A DNA stretch of 64,000 nucleotides from SMBSF63 sp034003545 (GTDB lineage Bacteria > Chloroflexota > Anaerolineae > Anaerolineales > Anaerolineaceae). This document shows, piece after piece, positions 57,812 through 64,000 of this stretch (position 1 is the stretch's first letter; the number at the start of each line of letters is the position of its first letter). A program made the translations under genes and the position numbers. The stretch is taken from assembly GCA_964447155.1 (NCBI GenBank), contig CAYURM010000007.1, positions 39,660 through 103,659 on the forward strand. The letters are read 5' to 3'. Below the pieces are notes generated by a model that was given only the letters and a program-made list of their open reading frames with translations, did no database searches and had not been told where the DNA came from.

Positions 57812-59170
57812 TTGGACGTATTATCGTATGTTGTGAATTTGCTGCAAACCGGGCTGGGCAGCTTGGCTGCCTACCTGGCGGCGCATGTGTTGTTGTGCCT
57901 GCTGCCGGCGTTTTTCATTGCGGGTGCACTTTCGGCGCTGTTCCCCAAAGAGGCGGTGACCAAGTATCTGGGCCGCGGCGCTTCGAAATGGGTGTCTTAT
58001 CCGGCTTCGGCGATCGGCGGTTTCGTGCTGGCAGTGTGTTCGTGTACGATCATGCCCCTGTTCGCCAGCATTTACAAGAAGGGCGCGGGGCTTGGCCCGG
58101 CGATCACTTTCCTGTTCGTCGGCCCGGCGATCAATATTCTGGCAATTTCCTTCACCGGCGTGCAGATCGGTATGGATATCGCCATGGCGCGCCTGTTCCT
58201 GTCGTTGATCTTTGGGGTGACGATCGGTTTATTGATGGCGTGGATCTTCCGTAAGGATGACGCCGAGCATGACGCCGAGACCAATAACAGCAAAGCCTTT
58301 GCGCAGGAAGCGAAAGTTCCCGGGCGGGTGTGGGCCATTTTCGGCCTGCTGCTGGGCATCCTGTTGGCCGGGACGCTGCAATTGAATTTCCTGACCCGCA
58401 GCTATGTCAACTTCAATCTGGGCGGTGGTTGGGCAGCGAACTTCCAGTCCTGGCTGGACAGTATCATCCCGCCGAATGCTGCACTGGGGATTGAGGGCGT
58501 GAGCGTGCATGGGGTGCTGCTGATCATCCTGCTGGTTTTGATCGGGATCGCCGCCTGGAGAGGGCTGAACAAGGTTGATGAGGGTTTCACCAATTGGACC
58601 TTTGCCGCGTTGGGACTGGTTTCCTTGACCCTGGTGGTGGCGGCTTTCAAAGTTGTCACCGTTTCGCAGGGCTTGCAGGTTGGCCTGACCGGTAAGTTAT
58701 TTGCTGTGATGATTTTGATTGGCCTGGTGTGGTGGGTGGCTCGTACGAAGTACGAAGCCTACGAAATCCAGGAATGGATGTGGGAAATGTGGCGCTTTGT
58801 GAAGCAGATCATCCCCCTGCTGCTGGTGGGCGTGTTTGTGGCCGGCATGGCGCGGGTACTGATCCCTGCCACCTGGATCCAGACCATTGCCGGCAGCAAT
58901 ACGGTGTGGGCGAATCTGGTGGGCGTGCTGTTCGGCGTGTTTATGTACTTCCCCACCCTGGTGGAAGTGCCGATCGCACAGACTTTCCTCTCGCTGGGCA
59001 TGGCCCGCGGTCCGTTGCTGGCCTATCTGCTGGCGGACCCGGAATTGAGTTTGCAGTCGATTTTGATCACCAATTCGGTGATTGGTAAGAAGAAGACGGC
59101 CATGTATGTGGCGTTGGTGACGGTGTTCAGCACCCTGGCAGGATTGATCTTTGGCTGGGTGATTAGGTAG
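57812..59170 (+). CDS. ArsP/DUF318-type permease (YraQ-like)
   Basis: 452 aa, two homologous membrane halves of about four to five spans. Family words: 'AAYLAAHVLLCLLPAFFIAGAL', 'VLAVCSCTIMPLFASIYKKGAGLGPAITFLFVGPAINI' (in parts) and in the second half 'FMYFPTLVEVPIAQTFLSLGM'. The conserved Cys pair 'CSC' in the first half is the likely metalloid site; ArsP members export trivalent organoarsenicals. TTG 57812 is preferred, since GGAG lies 9 bases upstream; a TTG at 57797 overlaps that site. Regulated presumably by the preceding ArsR. Confidence 0.85.
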   Translation: MDVLSYVVNLLQTGLGSLAAYLAAHVLLCLLPAFFIAGALSALFPKEAVTKYLGRGASKWVSYPASAIGGFVLAVCSCTIMPLFASIYKKGAGLGPAITFLFVGPAINILAISFTGVQIGMDIAMARLFLSLIFGVTIGLLMAWIFRKDDAEHDAETNNSKAFAQEAKVPGRVWAIFGLLLGILLAGTLQLNFLTRSYVNFNLGGGWAANFQSWLDSIIPPNAALGIEGVSVHGVLLIILLVLIGIAAWRGLNKVDEGFTNWTFAALGLVSLTLVVAAFKVVTVSQGLQVGLTGKLFAVMILIGLVWWVARTKYEAYEIQEWMWEMWRFVKQIIPLLLVGVFVAGMARVLIPATWIQTIAGSNTVWANLVGVLFGVFMYFPTLVEVPIAQTFLSLGMARGPLLAYLLADPELSLQSILITNSVIGKKKTAMYVALVTVFSTLAGLIFGWVIR

Positions 59171-59188
59171 GTTGATAAAACTGGAGAG

Positions 59189-59372
59189 GTGCCCGGGCCG
59201 GTGTACCCTTCGGCAAGCTCAGGGTGCAAGGGTAACGGAGGCGGAGTTTACACTGTCCCTTTGGGGTCGAAGTCGGAGGGATGCCCGCGCCCGCATACCC
59301 TTCGACAAGCTCAGGGTGCGAGGGTAACGGAGGCGGAGTTTACACTGTCCCTTTGGGGTCGAAGTCGGAGGG
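59189..59372. repeat. Two tandem 92-bp repeats
   Basis: 59189-59280 and 59281-59372 are ~90% identical; each contains CCCTTCGACAAGCTCAGGGTG (first copy with one change), GGTAACGGAGGCGGAG and TTTGGGGTCGAAGTCGGAGGG. No open gene. The CTTCGACAAGCTCAGG word also occurs inverted at ~60740. Confidence 0.8.
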
Positions 59373-59420
59373 GGAGCTTTCTCAGATATGCTTAGAGTTG
59401 TGACTCGGGCTGAGTTGATC

Positions 59421-59468
59421 TAATCCCCTCGCCGCTTCGCGGCACTCCCCTTTGATAAGGGGAGCAAG
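59421..59468. repeat. CCCCT / GCCGCTTCGCGGC dispersed repeat
   Basis: AATCCCCTC, GCCGCTTCGCGGC and CCCCTTTGATAAGGGG in series, related to 55221 and 33550. The thioredoxin cluster starts 56 bases further on. Confidence 0.6.
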
Positions 59469-59523
59469 TGCAGGGGGCGGACAGGTCGGAGACGGTATCT
59501 ACAAATATGAAAAGGAGAAAACA

Positions 59524-59760
59524 ATGGAAATCAAGATTTTAGGCGGGGGATGCCCCAAGTGTCATCGATTGGAAGAACTGGCCCGTGAAGCGGCAGCGGA
59601 GTTGGGCATCGAGGCGACCTTTACCAAGGTCAAGGAGATGACCGAGATCATGGCGTATGACGTCCTCAGCACCCCGGCCCTGGTGGTGGATGAAGAGGTT
59701 AAATCTTCGGGGCGCATCCCTTCCAAAGACGAGATTAAGGGCTTTTTACAGGCTGCATAG
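59524..59760 (+). CDS. Small thioredoxin-fold protein, CPKC
   Basis: 78 aa, TM0996/MTH895-type mini-thioredoxin. Active site 'GGGCPKCHRLE' (C11-C14) and cis-Pro 'VLSTPALVVDEEV'. These proteins reduce disulfides and are often encoded beside ArsP-like permeases. AAGGAG precedes ATG 59524. First of four related genes. Confidence 0.9.
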   Translation: MEIKILGGGCPKCHRLEELAREAAAELGIEATFTKVKEMTEIMAYDVLSTPALVVDEEVKSSGRIPSKDEIKGFLQAA

Positions 59761-59775
59761 GTTTTGGAGGAATCG

Positions 59776-60066
59776 ATGATCCAGATCAAGGTTTTTGGTA
59801 CAACACCCGCCTGCGCCAATTGCAAGCGTGCAGAACAGCAGGCTGAGAAGGCTGCTGAGCAATTTCCCGGGCAGGTGGAAGTGCTCAAGCTGGATGCCCT
59901 GGGCCCTGAGGCAGATTCCTACGGGATCATGAGCACTCCGATGATCGTGATCGATGAAGAAGTGGTCAGTGTGGGCAAGGTGCTGCCGGCGGCGAAGCTG
60001 GTTGAACTGCTTGAAAATGCTTTGAAAGGCGTAGGATATGGTGCAATTGGAAATCTTTTCGGGTGA
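59776..60066 (+). CDS. Small thioredoxin-fold protein, CANC
   Basis: 96 aa. 'FGTTPACANCKRAEQQAEKAAEQFP' has the CxxC pair; cis-Pro in 'IMSTPMIVIDEEVVSVGKVLP'. GGAGG is 5 bases before ATG 59776. The C-terminal ~12 residues extend into the next gene, which begins 28 bases before this stop, in another frame. Confidence 0.88.
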   Translation: MIQIKVFGTTPACANCKRAEQQAEKAAEQFPGQVEVLKLDALGPEADSYGIMSTPMIVIDEEVVSVGKVLPAAKLVELLENALKGVGYGAIGNLFG

Positions 60067-60304
60067 TCCGCCCTGCCCGGGCTGTGTGGCGATCATTGAG
60101 CTTGCCAAACGGGTGGCGGAGCAGTATGCCGACCAGGTGGAATTAACGGTCCTGGTGGGGCAGGAATGTATGAATAAGTTCGAAGCCTACAAATTGTTCT
60201 GCGTTCCGGCGGCGGTGGTCAATGGTACAGTGCGCATTGAGGGCATGTGCCCCAGTGAGCAGACCTTAAAAACTGCGCTTCGGGAAGGCGGGGTGACGTT
60301 ATGA
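60038..60304 (+). CDS. Small thioredoxin-fold protein, CPGC
   Basis: 88 aa. 'SGDPPCPGCVAIIELAKRVAEQY' with CxxC; cis-Pro in 'FCVPAAVVNGTVRIEGMCPSEQ', plus two extra Cys in the C-terminal half. Overlaps the previous gene by 29 bases and the next by 4 (ATGA), so all are coupled. Confidence 0.87.
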   Translation: MVQLEIFSGDPPCPGCVAIIELAKRVAEQYADQVELTVLVGQECMNKFEAYKLFCVPAAVVNGTVRIEGMCPSEQTLKTALREGGVTL

Positions 60305-60561
60305 TCCGTATCGAAGCATTTGTGTCGGTCCCGCCGTGTTCGGGCGGCGTGGCGCTCAAACGTCTGTTGAAAGAGATTGAGGCTGAGTTTGGGTCACAGG
60401 TGGAGATTGTTTATCATACCGGCCCTGGGGATAAGGAATGGGAGGAATATGCAATTTCGAATGCTCCGGCGCTGGTAGTGGGCGATCTGGTCAAGTTTGT
60501 CGGCCTGGCGCCCAGCAAGGAAAGCATGGTTTCGGCCTTGCATGAGGCTGGCCTGGAGTAA
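60301..60561 (+). CDS. Small thioredoxin-fold protein lacking the second active-site Cys
   Basis: 86 aa. The CxxC position reads 'VPPCSGGVALKRLL', with Gly in place of the second Cys, so disulfide reductase activity is unlikely; a monothiol or metal-chaperone role is possible. The fold is kept ('ISNAPALVVGDLVKFVGLAPSKE'). Last gene of the ArsR-permease-thioredoxin cluster, ended by the terminator at 60595. Confidence 0.85.
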   Translation: MIRIEAFVSVPPCSGGVALKRLLKEIEAEFGSQVEIVYHTGPGDKEWEEYAISNAPALVVGDLVKFVGLAPSKESMVSALHEAGLE

Positions 60562-60594
60562 GCAATTTAGAATGACAATATAGAATTTATAATG

Positions 60595-60628
60595 AAAAAA
60601 CCTTCTGCTAACAGCAGGAGGTTTTTTT
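60595..60628 (+). terminator. Terminator of the thioredoxin cluster
   Basis: AAAAAACCTTCTGCT (60595-60609) pairs with AGCAGGAGGTTTTTT (60613-60627), one mismatch. Preceded by a copy of the 'TAGAAT..TTTATAATG' repeat (60568-60594). Confidence 0.82.
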
Positions 60629-60667
60629 GATGTCAGATCGTCTTTGGGAAGAGTTGATTGCTTTATT

Positions 60668-60760
60668 CTCACGCAAAGTCGCAAAGCCGCAAAGAAAATC
60701 TTTGGTCTGTTTTTCCGAGGACGCAAATCGAGCCGCGCCCTGAGCTTGTCGAAGGGGGCG
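60668..60760. repeat. ACGCAAAG... and CTTCGACAAGCTCAGGG-type repeats
   Basis: TCACGCAAAGTCGCAAAGCCGCAAAG (60669-60693, three CGCAAAG words) and the inverted CCCTGAGCTTGTCGAAGGG (60738-60756) widely seen in environmental bacterial genomes. No gene between the terminator and the end of the next minus-strand gene. Confidence 0.6.
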
Positions 60761-60841
60761 GCTCCACGAAAACCGTTTCAACATACCCATTCGAGCATAC
60801 TGTCGTCCCCTGCGCTGAGAGGTTTTTATATGACAGAACGT

Positions 60842-61915
60842 TTATTCCTGATCCGCGATAAACGCAAACACGGTGCGGGGAAATTTATCGGTGGCGAGGA
60901 GGAAACCGTGCAGACCGCTGGCATCATCATCCAGGCGGACGAGGGCTTCCCAGTTGCGGGGGATGCGCAGGTCGTTGAGTTTGATCTGTATCGGCGGGCG
61001 TTCGGTGAGGGTGATGCCTTCCGGGGAGTACTGCATTTCCAGCAGGCGTTCCACATTCTCCTGGCGGCGGTGGCTGGGGCCTTTGCCGTATTTCAGGGCG
61101 ATGGGATCGCTATCGCTGTAGTAAATTGGTTCACCGTCCCAGTAGATGTTGATCACCCAGAAGCGGCCCTGCTCGTCAGGAGCGGTGGCGTCGGTCAGGC
61201 GGTATTCGATATGGGGCATGGGGCGCGGGAAGGGGCCTGCCAGGTCAAGGGAAAAATAACGGGCAAAGGGGTTGGTGTTGATGTCCACCCCATTGACTTC
61301 GTACAGGGTGACGACTTCTTCGCTGGCCACGAAGATGACCTCGTCGGATTTGTTGGTGCGGTTGGCCTGGGCTGGCAGATTCTGGAGGGTGTTTATGTCC
61401 AGAGTGACTGTGCTCAGGTCCGGGGCGATCTGGCCGCGCACCACGTATCCGGTAGCGCCGCGGTTGTCTGAGGCTTCAATGGTCAGATAGACCTGGTTGC
61501 CATGAAAAGCGATGCCTTCAAAACCGTCAAAGCCTTCTATGGCCGTTACCAGCCCGGGAGCAGACAGGGGCACAGCCTGCGGGGTAAGTTTGCCGTTGCT
61601 TTTTCCGCTGAGGTGATCGACGATACTTTCTTTGTTGATTGCATACAGATTGCCATCCCAACTGCTTTCTTCATCGGAAAACCACGGATACTGCGGGACG
61701 ATGATCAGTGTGTCGCCATACCAGGCCATGCTGGAAATCTCCGAGTTCCAGGAGGAGAGCGGTTTTGCCAGGGGGATGCGCTGGAGTTTGACTTCCGGCA
61801 GAAGGGAGGCGGGATAGGAAGTGCGCGAGGGGAAGAGGATGCCTTGCTGCCAGGCGAGCACCAGGGCGGCAAAGAAAAAAGCCAAAGCCAGAATGAAATA
61901 CCAACGTTTTTTCAT
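60842..61915 (-). CDS. Exported protein with signal anchor, possible phytase/SdiA-like beta-propeller
   Basis: 357 aa. N-terminal hydrophobic segment (residues ~5-22, 'YFILALAFFFAALVLAW'). The rest is beta-rich: 'WDGNLYAINKESIVDHLSG', 'GFEGIAFHGNQVYLTIEASDN', 'RNWEALVRLDDDASGLHGFLLATD', which resembles esterase-like/phytase-like propeller proteins ('FEGIAF' and 'NWEAL' words). Not firmly assigned. AAGGA precedes the ATG. Follows the membrane protein at 62045 on the same strand, 129 bases apart. Confidence 0.65.
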   Translation of the reverse strand: MKKRWYFILALAFFFAALVLAWQQGILFPSRTSYPASLLPEVKLQRIPLAKPLSSWNSEISSMAWYGDTLIIVPQYPWFSDEESSWDGNLYAINKESIVDHLSGKSNGKLTPQAVPLSAPGLVTAIEGFDGFEGIAFHGNQVYLTIEASDNRGATGYVVRGQIAPDLSTVTLDINTLQNLPAQANRTNKSDEVIFVASEEVVTLYEVNGVDINTNPFARYFSLDLAGPFPRPMPHIEYRLTDATAPDEQGRFWVINIYWDGEPIYYSDSDPIALKYGKGPSHRRQENVERLLEMQYSPEGITLTERPPIQIKLNDLRIPRNWEALVRLDDDASGLHGFLLATDKFPRTVFAFIADQE

Positions 61916-62044
61916 GAGAGATCCTTGTGCTGCTTGTACCAATAAGAAAGCTGACCGGGAAGCCGAATCGCGTGGTCTGATTGTATCACCTGCGGCGGCC
62001 TCCCGGTTGATCGTTACGGATCCCCTGTGCGTTCTGATTTTTTG

Positions 62045-63721
62045 TTAATCCATCCAGTATTCAAAGGATTGACAATAATGATTTCCGCCTGTCATGGGGT
62101 AATACAGGCGCTCATATTCCGATTCCAGGGGATAGTTTGTGCGCAGTTCGGGGGCCAGCTCGTTGAGCAGCCGGATGGCGCGGGTAGTGGATGGGTGGAA
62201 ACTCTGCCAGGACGGCGGGTCCTCTTTATACTCCCGCGCCGCGATCGCCAGACGGCAGGCCAGTTCTGCGCCGAGGACTTCATGGTTGCGTTTGTTGAGA
62301 TCAGGATTGTTGTAGGCCTGTACCAGGATCGGCACGGCATCGCTGGACAAATCGGTCAGGTAACTGCCATCCAGCGCTCTTCTGGCTGAATGTGGTGCCA
62401 GGGTACGCTGGATGTTTTGATTGGCGATGAAGCCATCTACATTCATCACCCCCAGGGCGATAGCGAAAGTGAAACTGAAGAGCAGCAGGGCCAGACCAAA
62501 GCGTCCGCGGTTGCCGGTCAGTTCCAGCGCGATGGTGGCGATCAGCAGGGCGGCCAGACAGAAAATAAAAACATGCGTATAGGTGCGCAGGCGGGTGAAG
62601 CCATACGCGCCTTCATACAGCAGCATGCGCTGTAAACTGGAAGCCAGCATGACCAGCACCAACGCCATCAACAGAGTCGAGAGGGTACTGAACCCGCGTT
62701 TTTGGGCTTGATTATTGGTGCGGGTGACGGCTGCCAGGCAGAGGTAGATCAGCAGGCTGAGGACAGCCACGGTGACCAGTTCGCCAAAGCCTTTGCGGGC
62801 ATACTCGGCATAGGTGAAATTTAGCTCATTGATGTTATTTGTTCCCCCGAACAGGTAGCGAAACTGGATGGTGACAAAGAAGGCAAACAGCAGGTTGATG
62901 CTGCCCAGCACGATGGCCGATTCCGTCCAGCCGAGGAAGGGCTTGACCCAGGTGCGTTTGTGATCCGGGCGATCTGCTGTCTTTTTGGGCAACACTGCCT
63001 GGAGGAAGATGCCGGTGAAGGTGTACGCCAGCACGATAATATAGAAGATGCGGAAGAGGTATTCGGGCAGACGTTTCAGGTCGAAGAGTTTGAAGAAGTC
63101 TTCCAGTTTTTTGGCAAAGGCCATATCCGCCGAGGAGAGCAGTGCACCCAGGATGAGGACGATCGGCGCGGCAATCAGCAGGCCGCGCAGCACGGGCAGG
63201 AGATGACGCATGACCCGCGAGAGGGCGGATTTTTTCTCTGGATCACTTTCCTCGCCAGTGGATTGGGTGAGAACTTTGCCAGGGCGTTCGAAGCCGCCAA
63301 AAATGGTAACGATGATGGGAATGAAGTAGTCAACCACGCGGTAGTAGAACCAGTGCCCGCTGGTGAAGGTTGCTGCCAGCAGGATCAGGCCGCCCAGGGC
63401 GAGGGAGGTGTTGATAAAGCGGGTGAAGCTTTCCATACGCAGGGCGGTCACGGCCGTCATTAGAATGATGCCAAGCCCAAGCAGCAGGCTGAAGCTTGAG
63501 TGGCGCGTCTTTTCAATCCGCGCAAGAAGGAAGAGCGCGGCCAGGGCGAGGATGACCCAGATGGCGATGGAGATGCCGGGAGATTTCTGCCAGAAGAGCA
63601 GGTCAACGCCCCAGCCGAGGATCGCGCCGGCTGCCAGGAAGGCGGATGGCGAATTGGCTTTGGGGTCTGATGCAGTCTGCGGCTTTTGTGCAGGTGGTGT
63701 TTCGGTTACGGGGTGGGTCAT
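62045..63721 (-). CDS. DUF4173-family membrane protein
   Basis: 558 aa, Pro-rich cytosolic start then ~10-12 hydrophobic segments; 'TRFINTSLALGGLILLAATF', 'PDHKRTWVKPFLGWTESAIVLG', 'YAEYARKGFGELVTVAVLSLL' and 'RLRTYTHVFIFCLAALL' are DUF4173-like. The last ~110 residues are soluble ('DAVPILVQAYNNPDLNKRNHEV'), possibly a helical-repeat domain. Function unknown. AGGAGGT is 5 bases from ATG 63721. Confidence 0.78.
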   Translation of the reverse strand: MTHPVTETPPAQKPQTASDPKANSPSAFLAAGAILGWGVDLLFWQKSPGISIAIWVILALAALFLLARIEKTRHSSFSLLLGLGIILMTAVTALRMESFTRFINTSLALGGLILLAATFTSGHWFYYRVVDYFIPIIVTIFGGFERPGKVLTQSTGEESDPEKKSALSRVMRHLLPVLRGLLIAAPIVLILGALLSSADMAFAKKLEDFFKLFDLKRLPEYLFRIFYIIVLAYTFTGIFLQAVLPKKTADRPDHKRTWVKPFLGWTESAIVLGSINLLFAFFVTIQFRYLFGGTNNINELNFTYAEYARKGFGELVTVAVLSLLIYLCLAAVTRTNNQAQKRGFSTLSTLLMALVLVMLASSLQRMLLYEGAYGFTRLRTYTHVFIFCLAALLIATIALELTGNRGRFGLALLLFSFTFAIALGVMNVDGFIANQNIQRTLAPHSARRALDGSYLTDLSSDAVPILVQAYNNPDLNKRNHEVLGAELACRLAIAAREYKEDPPSWQSFHPSTTRAIRLLNELAPELRTNYPLESEYERLYYPMTGGNHYCQSFEYWMD

Positions 63722-64000
63722 GTAAGACCTCCTGTGGGATAGATGGCCTAAGTATAGTCCCGGGAAGGCTCTCAAAAACTGTCAGAAGACTACAGAAGCT
63801 ATCAGGTTTGACAATGTAGAATGTACAATTCACAATTCATAATGTTTTGTTAGCCTTTTTACAGACATGTTTCAAGATGGCTGGAGATGCTTTTTTTACC
63901 AACTCTGAAAGCGAACTGATTGACTTTGTGCTATTTTTGTGGATCTTTTCTAGCCACCTGACAGTTTGAAGAATCAACGGTAAGAACACAGCAAAATCCG
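63722..64000. repeat. Window end: dispersed AT-rich repeat, no clear gene
   Basis: 63811-63843 carries 'CAATGTAGAATGTACAATT' and 'CACAATTCATAATG', the repeat family seen at 27193, 39630, 44546 and 60568. A 30-codon frame starting at ~63880 resembles nothing recognised. The rest shows no feature. Confidence 0.5.

Noticed and set aside
59189..59372. Tandem 92-bp units considered as a CRISPR array
   Set aside because: Only two units, no unique spacers, no cas genes in the window.
60669..60693. CGCAAAG tandem words near 60670 as a second GEMM or a CRISPR repeat
   Set aside because: No aptamer context and no regular repeat-spacer pattern; it is a common dispersed repeat.

Overview
The window reads as a piece of chromosome from an anaerobic or facultative Chloroflexota bacterium, most likely of the class Anaerolineae. 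This is inference from gene content and style: many lipoproteins with Thr/Pro linkers and TPR proteins, a GntR-ABC sugar-GH3 cassette, no outer-membrane or LPS genes, and an origin region beside dnaA. No single marker proves it. Gene density is ordinary and no intact mobile element, phage or CRISPR array was found.

Layout. 1-6.6 kb: 3' end of polyphosphate kinase, a lipoamide-dehydrogenase-type flavoenzyme, a response-regulator/histidine-kinase hybrid, and glnS. 6.8-10.2 kb: a cobalamin-binding mutase-like protein paired with an opine-dehydrogenase-like protein, then a lipoprotein PEBP. 10.2-13 kb: a dense field of inverted repeats next to a large membrane protein whose 3' end has a decayed second copy. 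13-17 kb: pirin, a lipoprotein, and a divergent NmrA-like/TetR pair sharing an LmrA/YxaF-type operator. 17-24 kb: GntR, ABC sugar-transport genes without ATPase, and a GH3 beta-glucosidase. 24-28 kb: CDGSH protein, cysteine desulfidase-like protein with a GntR regulator, and an esterase-like protein. 28-29.6 kb: remains of a dodecin gene, a cold-shock gene, and tRNA-Val followed by tandem degenerate copies of its 3' end. 29.6-35.4 kb: gyrA, birA, hsp20, small proteins, and a lipoprotein.

The most striking regulatory locus is at 35.6-35.96 kb on the minus strand: three GEMM-I (cyclic di-GMP-I) riboswitch aptamers in tandem behind one promoter, followed by a terminator and then by the lipoprotein gene at 34880-35437. 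Its paralogue at 14083-14607 lacks this leader.

36-48.5 kb holds envelope functions: a C39-like/TPR protein, HAD phosphatase, a DUF433/DUF5615 toxin-antitoxin-like pair, an AIM24-like protein, a TPR protein cotranscribed with a class A PBP whose catalytic motifs are all lost, a LysM lipoprotein, an LGFP-like repeat lipoprotein and an epimerase. 48.6-50.4 kb is dnaA with DnaA boxes (probable oriC). 50.4-64 kb holds a flavoprotein/flippase-like pair, an unusual metal P-type ATPase (CSC instead of CPC), a propeller lipoprotein gene split by one in-frame TGA, an ArsR-permease-four-thioredoxin cluster, and two membrane or exported proteins.

Several first genes have a -10 hexamer 6-7 bases before the start codon and no ribosome-binding site, which suggests leaderless transcripts. 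Several short intergenic repeat families recur through the window.
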